From: Solea solea
Taxonomy: Eukaryota > Chordata > Actinopteri > Pleuronectiformes > Soleidae
Length of the DNA stretch: 64,000 nt
Assembly: GCF_958295425.1 (NCBI RefSeq)
Contig: NC_081141.1
Location: forward strand, 14,541,204 to 14,605,203
Reading direction: 5' to 3'
Within the stretch, counting starts at the first letter, position 1, and the number at the start of each line of letters is the position of its first letter. Under the pieces are notes generated by a model that searched no databases, was not told the origin of the DNA, and saw only the letters and a program-made list of their open reading frames with translations. Positions 13,901 to 24,000 of this stretch are shown here, in pieces. Made by a program: the position numbers and the translations under genes.

Positions 13901-16033
13901 TTTAATATTTTTTGATTATTTACTCATACATTACTTCTACCACTCTTACTATTACTGCAACTGTGTTAACTACAGGGGAAACCTATGGTGATCACACACA
14001 AGAGAGAATGACGTGTAGATATGTATTATACAAGTAACAGAAATGAAAAAGTTTATAGATGTTTGAATTCATAGTATGAGGATGCCACATGGTTAGCATG
14101 TATTGTAATTGTGTGAAAAATCCTCAACTTTTTTTATCTTAACTTTCGTTGCAGCATTGCTGAACAGTTTTTTTTTTCTTGTTCACTTTTTCCCTTGACA
14201 GAGGGAAGTCAAGAACACTCTGACTTGTCAAGTGCCTTGTCCCAAATCCGTGACGTAATTGCTGCAGTGGACCTGAGTGTGAGTAAGTATGTGAGGTGTC
14301 AGGAGCTGCAGGAAGTGCTGGCCCGGCTAGAGAACAAGAGCTTCGCCAAGCTGAAGAATGGCAAGGTCTTCCGGAAACAGAACCTGCACAGCTCACACAG
14401 GGACCTGCAGTATAAAGGTCTGGTCTACTGGAAGACTGCCACAGGACGTCTAAAAGGTATGTATGATGTCATCAATACCGGTAAGATTTTTTTTTTTTCT
14501 GTTTCGAGATGACCAGTGCACATGTATTTCCACTCCTGTTTTCAGATACTCTGGCACTCCTGCTCACAGACGCACTGGTTTTCCTACAAGAGAAAGACCA
14601 GCGCTTCGTATTCGCTGCTGTTGTAAGCTCCAAATCCTTTCAGATCGGAGACACACTTGCTCTCTTACTCTCTCCATCCCTTTAATTTGCTTTATCCACA
14701 TTTTCAGGACCAGAAGCCTCCAGTAATCCCCCTGCAGAAGCTCATTGTGAGAGAAGTCGCCAATGAGGAGAGAGGGATGTTCCTTATCTCCGCCTCCTCA
14801 GTGGGACCAGAGATGTATGAAGTTCACACGACCACCAAGGAGGAGAGGAATGCATGGATGAAACACATACGTCAAGCTGTGGAGAGGTGTGTGTGCACAC
14901 GTGTGTGTGTGGGGGGGGGGTCAGTGTAGTGTGTATGAATATGTGTGCGTTACTGATTATCTGACCCACTTGTTTACAGTTGTCCCGAGGAAGAGGAGGA
15001 GGAAGAACGAAGTGTTGAGTCAGAGGAAGTTAAGCGAGCTGCGGAGGCCAAGGTTCAGAAGATCACCAAGTTCCAGGGTAAATGAAATAATACAATACAC
15101 AATAACACAATAACAATAATGGGCTGTAAAATCGCTTGAAACAATCAATGGTTTCCTTAATCTGTGATGACATTTTATAGTACATAGAGCCACTGTAACA
15201 ATTACCCGTGTGTATCAACGTGACAGATTTCATGACGTAATCCATCATCGACGAAACTCCACTGTATGTTTGTGTAGAGACACTGCTGGGTCAGGATCAG
15301 CATATTTGCAGCAGCCTGGAGGAGAAGCTTCATTTGTATGCTGAGCTCACAGAGTTAACCCTCCACTCACCAGAGCCTGTGCCACACCGCCACCTGCTGG
15401 TACAGCCAGACACGGACAGCGAGACGCCACAGCAGGCGTCCTCACTTCTCACAGCTGCGCTCAGAGAAGGTGAGGGTTCTTGCTGTGTGGCTTCAGTGTC
15501 GCTCTCTGAGTTTCATCTCTACACAGATGTGAAATAACTACTCACCCCCCCCCATCCCCACTTTTTCCACTTTTTGTGTTATTTTGGTTAAATAATAACA
15601 CTATTGTAAACCCCTAATATTCAACCATGGTTCACCTACACTGATACTATTTTGTAATCCACAGATCATGTTGTGTTGACATTACGTAGTTGTTTTTATG
15701 TGAACAACTATAAAGTGGATATGGCCTCCTTGGACACCAAATAAAGCAACCTAATCGAATTAGAGAATTCATTCTGGCTCTAAGAAATTCACTTTCACTT
15801 TAGTTGAGTTTGGAAAAACAACATTATTCCTTAAGCTCATCAGTGCTGCAATGTAAGATACAGATACTGAGCCTTTGTTTTATTTTAAAATGTCTTCAGT
15901 TTCTCTGTAGATATCAATATCACACAGTATTGAAGGAAACAACTAAATTCAAAGACGTATTGCATTATTGTTGTTGCCATTTGGAAAAAAACGTTTTTTT
16001 TCCCCTAATAATATTGCATTTTGACTTACTATA

Positions 16034-16071
<38 letters not shown>

Positions 16072-19000
16072 TTTGACTTTTGCAGCAGAGAACCTGATCA
16101 CCATCCTTCAGGCTTCTGCTAATGCTGCACAGAGTCAGGAGTCTCCTGTGCGAGGACACGAGTGCTGCAGCTACAACAGTCATGGCAGCAGCATCCAGGA
16201 GTCTCCCTCTGAACGTGAGCCACAGATATACTGTATGCTGTAGTTGTGAATATGACTTAATATGATTTTTGACTGAAATTGCGATGTGATTTCGCGATGT
16301 CAGAGGGAATGGAAATGTTTTTAAAAAAAATAATTTTTATTTACAAAAAAAAAAAGTTTACTGGGTGATATTTGTGTAGATCTGTGAGAATCAATGTTGT
16401 TTTCTTCAGTCTGTTGAATATTGGACAATATTTAATCTAAAAACTACATAGTATAATCTAAAGGCAGTGCCATTCACCATGTTCACTCAGTATGCCTTGT
16501 TCCTACAGCAGATTATCTCAGCACGCACAGTGTGAGCTCCACCTCTCTTGGATCAGACACCGAGTTGACGGGGTTGGACAGCGTGTTGTGGGGCTCCGCT
16601 ATTGAGCTGACAAGAGGAGACACCAAAGGGACGCTGTTAAAGGTTCGACTACTGCAGTTCCTCATTAGCAACATCTGTGAATGGATAATTATATTTAACC
16701 CTTAGGACACAGAGCATTTCGGCTGCTTTTTTCCATTACTATGTCAAAACGTACAGTGTATACAGAGGGTATGAGAATGTGTAATATAGAGTTTCTTATG
16801 TTCCTTTTTTTAGCACAACCTAGGCAATCTGATGGAAAAAAAGTACTCAAAATGTTTAAAAGATGTTGAAATTTGGAAAATACATCACCGTTCAAAGTTC
16901 ACCTGGCTCGTTTTTATGAACCAAAAGAAAAGAAAAACGGTGTTTTTTGATTATTTACTTCTGCACAATTATTGCTCCTTTATATCACTACTAAAACTCT
17001 AAGGGTTAATTGTGCCATTGTGTAACTTCTGTCGCCAGAACACTGCGAGTGTCACCAAGCTCCAACATTGGGTTTTCTGAATTCATTCAGTTTTTCAGAG
17101 AACTGGGGGCAAGTCCTTAACCTAAAGTTTGCCACTGTCTCACTCCACTTGAGTGTCACCACAGACGCGGAAACAAAATACTGTGCAACGGTTTGTTTTG
17201 CATTTCCATTAGGAATCGTACCAAAATAACCAGCCCCAACTGTTCCATTTTTCAGTACGGCGCTGGATGTCCTCCATTCTTCTTTTCTGCTGTGTTGTTG
17301 TCACTTTTGATGTTGTTGTTCACTGTCGTCGCACTGGTGTAACATCACGCTACGTATAAGTAAAGGTAAAGGTTCAGAAATGCAGAGAAAGTCATGTGCA
17401 GCTGAAAGGCTTAATCCTCAATGTGGGAATTAACTTGACAATGGCTAAAAATGTAGCAGATATCTGTTTAAACTGAAAAATGACACACCACAGCTTTAAC
17501 TGTTTGACGGGAACTCATACGCCCTTTGTTCTGTAGGTGGCAGAGAGCGTCCAGAGCCTGACTCAGCTTCTCTATAGTCTTCAGGTAAGAAAACAAACAA
17601 GACAGAGAAAAGGAGTTGTTTTGATGTGTGGCTACCTGAGTGAGTTGAAAAGACTTGATGGATGATGGCGTTGTTCACCTGCTCAACCCTGTTAAAATTG
17701 TTTACAGCAGAGGTCAAACATGGCAGATAAGATAAGAGATAGAGGACTTGAATAGATGTAGGTTCAGATTTGAAGAGATGCTTTTCAATTCCCAATCTTA
17801 AGGTGGTAGCGTTCACGTGAGACGAGACGATTGAGCAGGTGTTTCCTTGTTGCAGGCTGCTGTAACCCTCCAGGACAGCTGGTACGAAGTCCATAAACTC
17901 CTTCTGCAGGACGGGGAAAGACCACATCTACGAACTCTCTCTACCCTCCAAAACAGTCTGGTACCTGCCACATTATTTGCATGATAAAAATGTTTTTACC
18001 ACATACTGTATAGGCTACCAGGGTGTAGTCTAAGGGAACTTGGACTGTAATTCTGTTGCTTTTTTTAATTGTTGAATAAAGTCAGAAAAGAGAAATCCAT
18101 TTTCTGTTTTTAACCCAGGAGCAAGAGAAGCAGAGGAGCCTTGATAGGAGGAAGGAGGAAGCTGAAAAAAAGGGTACAGACAGGAAGAAAGAAGAAGTGC
18201 ATGAGGTGCAGAAACTCAGTATGAAGCTGAAACAAGAGCAGCAGCGCTGGGACAAAGAGTGTCTGGTCAAAGAGAAACAGCAGGTGAGCCTCTCACATTC
18301 AATGGAGCACTGGTTTAAAGTTTGGATCAGAGCAGTTTAAAGCTTTTAAACTTGTAAATGCTGCTGTTTTCTGATGTGCGTATGTCCTGTTTGGTCACAG
18401 AGTGAGCAGGAGAGTGTACTGGAGCAGCGAGAGCAGCAGTGCCTCCTTGAGGCCGAGCGTCTGCGCTGCGAGCGTGAGGAGCTGGAGGCCCAGCTGCTGG
18501 AGTATAAGCAGAATCTGGACAGACTGAGGGAGGGCCAGAGGAGTGTGGAGAGGGAGAAGGAGAGGATTGAAGCACAGCAGAGGCTTCTCCAGAGCTGGAG
18601 ACACAACCGCCAGAGCAGCTTGCCTGTTGCAATACCACTGGATGGTTTCAAGGTATGAGAGGGATTAGGAGAATAGGTGAATACAAAACACTGAACACTG
18701 CTGAGCATATCACGTCCCTCATGTCTCTGATTTCCAATGTCCCAGGTGTCCGGCCACAGCCGCTCAGGCAGTCTGGACGGTTGTTCTTCGGTGTACAGTG
18801 AAGCGGCCCTGCTCACCTCGCTGCAGCAACACCAGCCCGTCAACAACAACCAACACCAGTGTCTGAGAAAGAACCGCGACGACGCCGTGCTCAGCTCCAG
18901 CTACGCAGCCAACCTGGAAATCAGCGCCAGCCTCTACAACAGCCTCAACACCCTGTTGAGTCAGGCCCACAGCAAACAGCCCCCTGACTGTCTGACGTAC

Positions 19001-20053
19001 CCCAAATTCGGCAACAGCCACAGCTGCCCTCAGCCTCTGAATGACTCTGTCCACCCGTTCAACAGCAGAGTCATGGCACAACCACAGCGGACAAATACGA
19101 GTAAGACTATTTACTGTACATGAAATCATACAAGTTTGTAAGAAACCTTACAGTGCCTTAATATGATGCCTTACATCATAACAGAACACATTAAAGGGGC
19201 TAAACTTAACTGAACTTGACGCTGAGCTTAAACTGTTCTCTATGAGACGCCACAGGAAAGGTTTTTTTTCACTACGGTGAGCTCGGCGGCGATTGGACAA
19301 ATGCGGCAAAAACGTCACTTCCATGGAAGCTCAGCTTCTCTGGGATGGCTGCTGGGCTTCTGCATGATGATTGGAGGAACGGTCTGAAAGGCGGAACCAG
19401 TTTTTGAGTGACAGCGTTGCAGAAACCTGTGTGTGAGAAGTCTGGAGACAAATAGCTGGTCGTTTGTGTGTTATTTGTTGGTCGATATAGTTCATTTTCA
19501 TTCATACATATACACTGTAAATAAAAACACTATTATAGCATTTCGGTTTTACATAATTATTGCATTTAAATATTATTATTTAAATAATAAAATAATCGAC
19601 ACAAACTACAACAACTCCTGAGGCACATGGGTGCATAACGTCCCATCCTTTCGTTCTTCACTGAAAATATGATCCCATTCAAATTCTTATACTGTATGTC
19701 AGTCTACAGGCCATTGAAGCCAACAGAGGAGGTTGCAGACGGTCTCATTTTTGAAGTCACTTTACGATCTTTTTCATTAATTGGCATTAAAAAGGATTAA
19801 GACACGAATGATGTTACATACTGCATCTGCAAATCACTCATGACGTTGTCTTCTTCCTCCGTCAGGTTTCACTCCACCATCGGACAAGCGGTCCCTAAGT
19901 CCTTGGAGGTTTGAGGTCACAGGTCATGAACTTTGCGAGGACTACTCCTCCACCTCACCCTCTCTCACCCCACTCCTTCACCCGCAGGCGTACCTCTCGC
20001 TTGAAGGACAGAACGGGGAGGAGGGAGGCGAGGAGAATGTTGTGTATCTCTGA
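1957..20053 (+). CDS. arhgef28: Rho guanine nucleotide exchange factor, ARHGEF28/p190RhoGEF-like (C1-DH-PH-coiled coil), 5' end missing
   Basis: This is a GDP/GTP exchange factor expected to activate RhoA-class GTPases in the cytosol. Twenty-nine exons chain in phase: 1957-2078, 2236-2570, 3222-3396, 4995-5106, 6305-6347, 7572-7661, 8251-8374, 9534-9678, 9912-9967, 11366-11423, 11999-12131, 12277-12404, 12535-12675, 13199-13449, 13520-13645, 13740-13857, 14202-14456, 14546-14622, 14708-14886, 14980-15077, 15278-15469, 16086-16214, 16509-16642, 17537-17584, 17856-17960, 18119-18283, 18401-18652, 18746-19100, 19866-20053. They encode 1,443 residues plus stop. Exons at 9534 and 9912 form a C1 zinc finger with all Cys/His ligands (HQF..., CVAC, CSSC, HKSC, C). 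Exons 13199-14456 carry the DH domain ([15 protein letters not shown]). Exons 14202-14886 carry the PH domain ([22 protein letters not shown]). A Glu/Arg-rich coiled coil follows at 18119-18652. The C terminus reads ENVVYL. The [11 protein letters not shown] motif and the N-terminal segment favour ARHGEF28; AKAP13 is the main alternative. Earlier exons (an ankyrin/leucine-rich N terminus in the family) lie outside the window. Confidence 0.9.
3459..4605 (-). mobile_element. Degenerate Tc1-like transposon in a RhoGEF intron
   Basis: Terminal inverted repeats of roughly 60 bp face each other. The left end reads TTTTCCATTTTCAGGGGC and the right end GCCCCTGAAAATGGAAAA, with similarity continuing outward on both sides. 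On the minus strand the interior keeps recognisable Tc1 transposase fragments: a helix-turn-helix piece ([12 protein letters not shown], then SKSTIKRHF near 4110-4230) and, further on, the segment matching the catalytic-domain signature HGGGSVM near 3900-3920. Stops and frameshifts break the frame throughout, so this is a dead copy. Confidence 0.75.
7083..7469. mobile_element. Foldback MITE with long inverted repeats and TTAA ends
   Basis: About 90 bp at the left (from TTAAAGGAA through AATTGTGCTTCCCAACCTC) recurs as its reverse complement at the right, ending TTCCTTTAA. TTAA sits at both boundaries, which suggests a piggyBac-type (TTAA-targeting) non-autonomous element. The middle has no coding capacity. 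It lies in the intron before the RhoGEF exon at 7572, close to that acceptor. Confidence 0.7.
9968..11365. other. RhoGEF intron with nothing recognised
   Basis: The intron between the second C1 exon and the exon at 11366 shows no conserved exon, long repeat or RNA gene that I could identify. Short open frames in it have no splice-site support. Confidence 0.6.
12836..12926. repeat. Fragment of a widespread teleost SINE
   Basis: The segment carries the characteristic block GGGAGAACATGTAAACTCC preceded by GAGAAAACCCACGCAGACAC. The same block occurs in the longer copy at 33985-34345. Only the central part is present here, inside the RhoGEF intron before the DH exons. Confidence 0.6.
16036..16065. 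repeat. (AT)n microsatellite next to an acceptor
   Basis: An AT dinucleotide run lies about 20-50 bp upstream of the acceptor at 16085 in the RhoGEF gene. Confidence 0.85.
16695..17009. mobile_element. TTAA-flanked MITE (piggyBac-type), copy A
   Basis: The element reads CCCTTAGGACACAG... to ...ACTCTAAGGG and is bounded by TTAA on both sides. The inner 7-bp ends (CCCTTAG/CTAAGGG) are inverted repeats. A clearly related copy sits at 54895-55353, sharing AGAGCATTTCGGC, TTCCATTACTATGT and AAAGAAAAGAAAAACGGT. There is no coding capacity. It lies in a RhoGEF intron. Confidence 0.75.
17008..17500. repeat. Possible MITE with TTAAAGCTGTRGTGTG-type ends
   Basis: The right end (ACACACCACAGCTTTAAC) and left end (GTTAATTGTGCCATTGTGTAAC) look like degenerate inverted termini. 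They resemble those of the element at 57399-58076, and both elements share an internal AAGTCCTTAACCT block. The left end abuts the TTAA element, so the boundary is uncertain. Confidence 0.4.
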
Positions 20054-20600
20054 GAATCATGTGAGAGGAACAAACAACACAAGCTGCCTGACGTATATAA
20101 CTGGACCAACATTAATATATATATGTGTGTATATATATATCTGTTGCTTATATGTATGTGTTTGTGCGTTTGTATCCATCTGTGTAATCACACAAGGGAA
20201 CAATTGTAAGGAGGAAGTCCTATTTGATGTGCCTTAATTAGCCATTACTCATTCTCTTTGTGATCAAACCATTGTGCCTTTTTGCAAACGAGCATTTCTA
20301 TTTGTATTTGCTGTGTTTTTAATTTGACTTGTTTTAATATGCGTTTGATTTGTTTGACGGGAGAGGAACCTTTTGTTCTGCAAACACTGGGAGCCAAAGT
20401 GTCAGGAAATCTGGATTATTATTTCCCCCCCTAAGCACTTATACGGAAATGGAAAATATTTGAGAAGAAGCCAACAGAGAGGGCTGTTATTGTTCATATG
20501 TCATGTTCAGCGATATTTATTAGCGGTTGTGAGCGTCTGGAAGATATAAATTATATACATGACATCATTGTATAAATAATAAATATATGTATAGTGTTAT
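20054..20600 (+). other. 3' UTR of the RhoGEF gene
   Basis: The sequence after the TGA stop is AT-rich and contains AATAAA at 20578-20583, a plausible polyadenylation signal about 525 bp after the stop. The stretch from there to 21068 contains a GT microsatellite (about 20896-20925) and the presumed promoter of the downstream receptor, with no clear core promoter motif. Confidence 0.6.
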
Positions 20601-20893
20601 GGACAAGCTACCTATGCACAACTTCCTTTTTCTTTATTTTCACACAAGTGCCAAAAATCTTCTGCTATCTGATATGCTCTAATTGTTTTCTGTAAAGAAC
20701 GGCTGTGTTTAGTTTTTCTCTGTTCACCTGCTTTTCCTGATAATTTATTGTATGTAAATGACTTCATACACTATCAAGATTAATAATATTGTGTTTGATA
20801 TGTGTGCTCTTGTAATCTTTGTAATCAAAAGTATGACGCACCACATTCGTATTGTGCTGTATATAAAACTGTGGTGGCAAACGTTAGTGTTTT

Positions 20894-20925
<32 letters not shown>

Positions 20926-21068
20926 GGGGTTATTACGTAATACTTTCCGCTGTAATTGTAGGCGGGCCGCCAATAACTGTTCATTTGTGACTCTGTTAGA
21001 TAGTGTGTACAGTGAATGGATAGCGTTTGACTCTGGTTATACCTCCGTCATTTCTCTACTTAATTAGA

Positions 21069-24000
21069 ATGAAAAGTTTCAGGATATCTTTCATCAACCT
21101 TTTGTGCTTGTATCTGAGGTTTTCTGAGGATCACGGCGGACGCTGCTCTGACACTGGTGAGTTTGAATCGTTTCAATTCTCTACGTCCCTGCTCAAAGTG
21201 TCCTTAAATATTCCCCTGTCACTTAACACCCATTGTGCACCACTTTCAGTTTGGCAGCTACCGGAGCCAACTATCAGTCATCTGGAGGCTGTCAGTGACA
21301 AGCAGAGCCTGGTGGTGAGCTGGCTGCTAAACCACAGTAGCTCTGCGGGTGGCATCAATGAGATCCAGATTAGCCGCACTGAAGACCACGTCATTATTTA
21401 CAATGTGAGTAATTCGTTTTCCATCACGGTCATGCTGTTTTAAGCCTCTGTATAGTTGCATCCCTGTCACTTTAACAGTACTGACTATTACTACTTTCTT
21501 TAATAGGATTTGCTCTGATGGTGACACCAATCAAAACGTATTATCTGTTATATTTCTATCTGTCTTTGGTTATCTAGAAAAATGTCAGTGCGCGGTCTGT
21601 CGGTTCACATGGATACGAATGGACCTGGACCTCAGATCTGCCTCTGGAGTGCGTGGATCACTTTGTCAGGGTGCGACATTTCTACAACCGGTCTGTTCCA
21701 AGTCCCTGGAGCAAATGGAAAGCTAACAGTGGTGAGATGATGCCATTCTGATCCTTGAACTTAATACAAGTTAACACACAGGGGACACGTTAATCATCAG
21801 ATATTGCAGTATTTCCTGTTTTCTGCTCTCGCCATTCTTAATATCAGTGTTTCACAACAGGAGTTGCAGCAATTGGAAGTGTCTTTTGTAATGCACCTTT
21901 TGCAATATGTCTATAGTGTGCTTGCATAGGTAAAGGTTTAATTGTAGGAGTACAGTAGCACAGTGTTGTTGTTTTTTTCAGTTGTTTTTTTTCATGTATA
22001 TGTGACATTATGTACATTTCTCACATTGTCTAGTATCTCAAACTAATTAAGGAGTGACAGCAGAGAAGGTTTCAGTAGACCTGGCAAATATTTCAAATCG
22101 TCTTCACACTGCATGGTAACGACTCTGTGTCCTGCAGGTGCAAAGGCAAAGACGATCACAATGTTTCCAAGGGACCAGATGCTAAAAGTCGGCAGCAACG
22201 CCACATTCTGCTGTGTTCCCCCGGCAGGAGTCAACATCACCAGCATTACCCTCAGTGACCGGGAATACCCTCTGATCAGCATCGGAGCCGGAGTTAAGGC
22301 CATCGCTGTAGAGAACCTGCGTTTCCCAACACATATATTTAAATTCCTAATACTCAATTGCAGGGATTCAACAGGCATTAGCAGGTCCATCATGAACCGT
22401 GTCAGCTGTGAGTTTGAACGCTCCTTCACATTAATGGGGAACACTTTACGTTACAGTACAGAAACCGGAATGATAATATTATGGTGGTTATTTTTGTTTT
22501 TGGGAGGTATTATTATGGTAATGGCATATTATTTGTAATTCAACTTCCAGCTCGGTGATAACATTAACAACAGGTGTGGGTTTACATCGTACTAAATTAT
22601 GTCTAAAGTGATATCCAGGTTATAGGTTGATAATAATAAATTACTATAGGCTACCATGATTAATTACCATGTTATAAATGTGAAAACCAACCTCCCTTAT
22701 GCCCTGCACACATTTTCTATTATGATTACTACAGAAATAAGATGTTATTTCATATTACTATATTACTATAATAGTATTTCCATACTATTGCCATACAGTC
22801 AGAGGTGCAAAGAGTACTGAAATATTCTTCTAAAGTACCACTATTTTGATAACATTTTACGGTAACACTTTATATTAAGGTACACATATTCACCATTAAT
22901 TAGGTGCTTACTAACATGCATATAAGTAGCATACTAGTCCTTTATTAGTAATTATTAAGCACGTATTTTGACACCTTATTCCACATAACCTTATTCTACC
23001 TCTATTATGACTGGTTATTCACACCATTATTCAGAAACAACTATTGCATTCATTTACAGTGATAGAGGATAATTAGGAGTTAATTTCAGGAAAAATCTTA
23101 ATTAATGTCCTAGTTAATGGTGAATATGTATACCTTAATATAAAGTGTTACCCATTTTACTTAAGTAAAAGTACGGGTCTAAACATGTTCTTAGGTTAAA
23201 GTAAAAATTTTCAATAAAGTTTCTTGTCTCGCGCAAAACGGACAAGGGGACACAAATCTCACATGAATTGTTTTTAATTAAATGCAAAACCTTTACAAAT
23301 TAAAGTGCTGACAGAATAAAATATGTAAACACATAATGTGTCAGTCAAAATGGGTCGAAGGTCACAAATGTTTTAACTTTCTCACTCAGGGACCTTAACG
23401 CCAATTCACCTTTCCTCATTCATTCATTCATCATTCCTCATTTTTCATTCACCTGTCCTCAGCATTCACCTGTCCTCATTCACCTGTCCTCATCATGCAT
23501 TCACATATTCTCATCATTCACCTGTCCTCATCATTCATTCACCTGTTCTCATCCTTTACTTGTCCTCATCATTCATTCACCTGTCTTCATTATTCAACTG
23601 TCCTCATTATTCAACTGTTCTCATCATTTACTTGTCCTCATCATTCACCTGTCCTCATCATGCATTCACCTGTCCTCATCATTCATTCACCTGTCCTCAT
23701 CATTTACTGCCAAAGTTTCCAGTGGGTGAATTTGACTTTTTAAATTCAGGCCAACATTTCTTTACCCTTTAAAATGTATTGAAGTACAATACTTCCAAAA
23801 AAGCATACTTCAGCAAAGGTAAAATTACAAATTTTAAAAAGTACACAAGAAACCTACGCACCTACAGTAACGTGAAATGTAATTCATTACTTTCCACCTC
23901 TGCATACAGTTTTCTATGTTTTTCTGTAGTTCCTCCGCAGAAGCCCAGAAACCTCAGCTGTGTGACCTCATCTATGACAACTGTTACCTGCACCTGGGAT

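Noticed and set aside
23403..23706. CRISPR-like array
   Set aside because: Units are contiguous and drifting, without unique spacers, in a vertebrate intron; it is a minisatellite.
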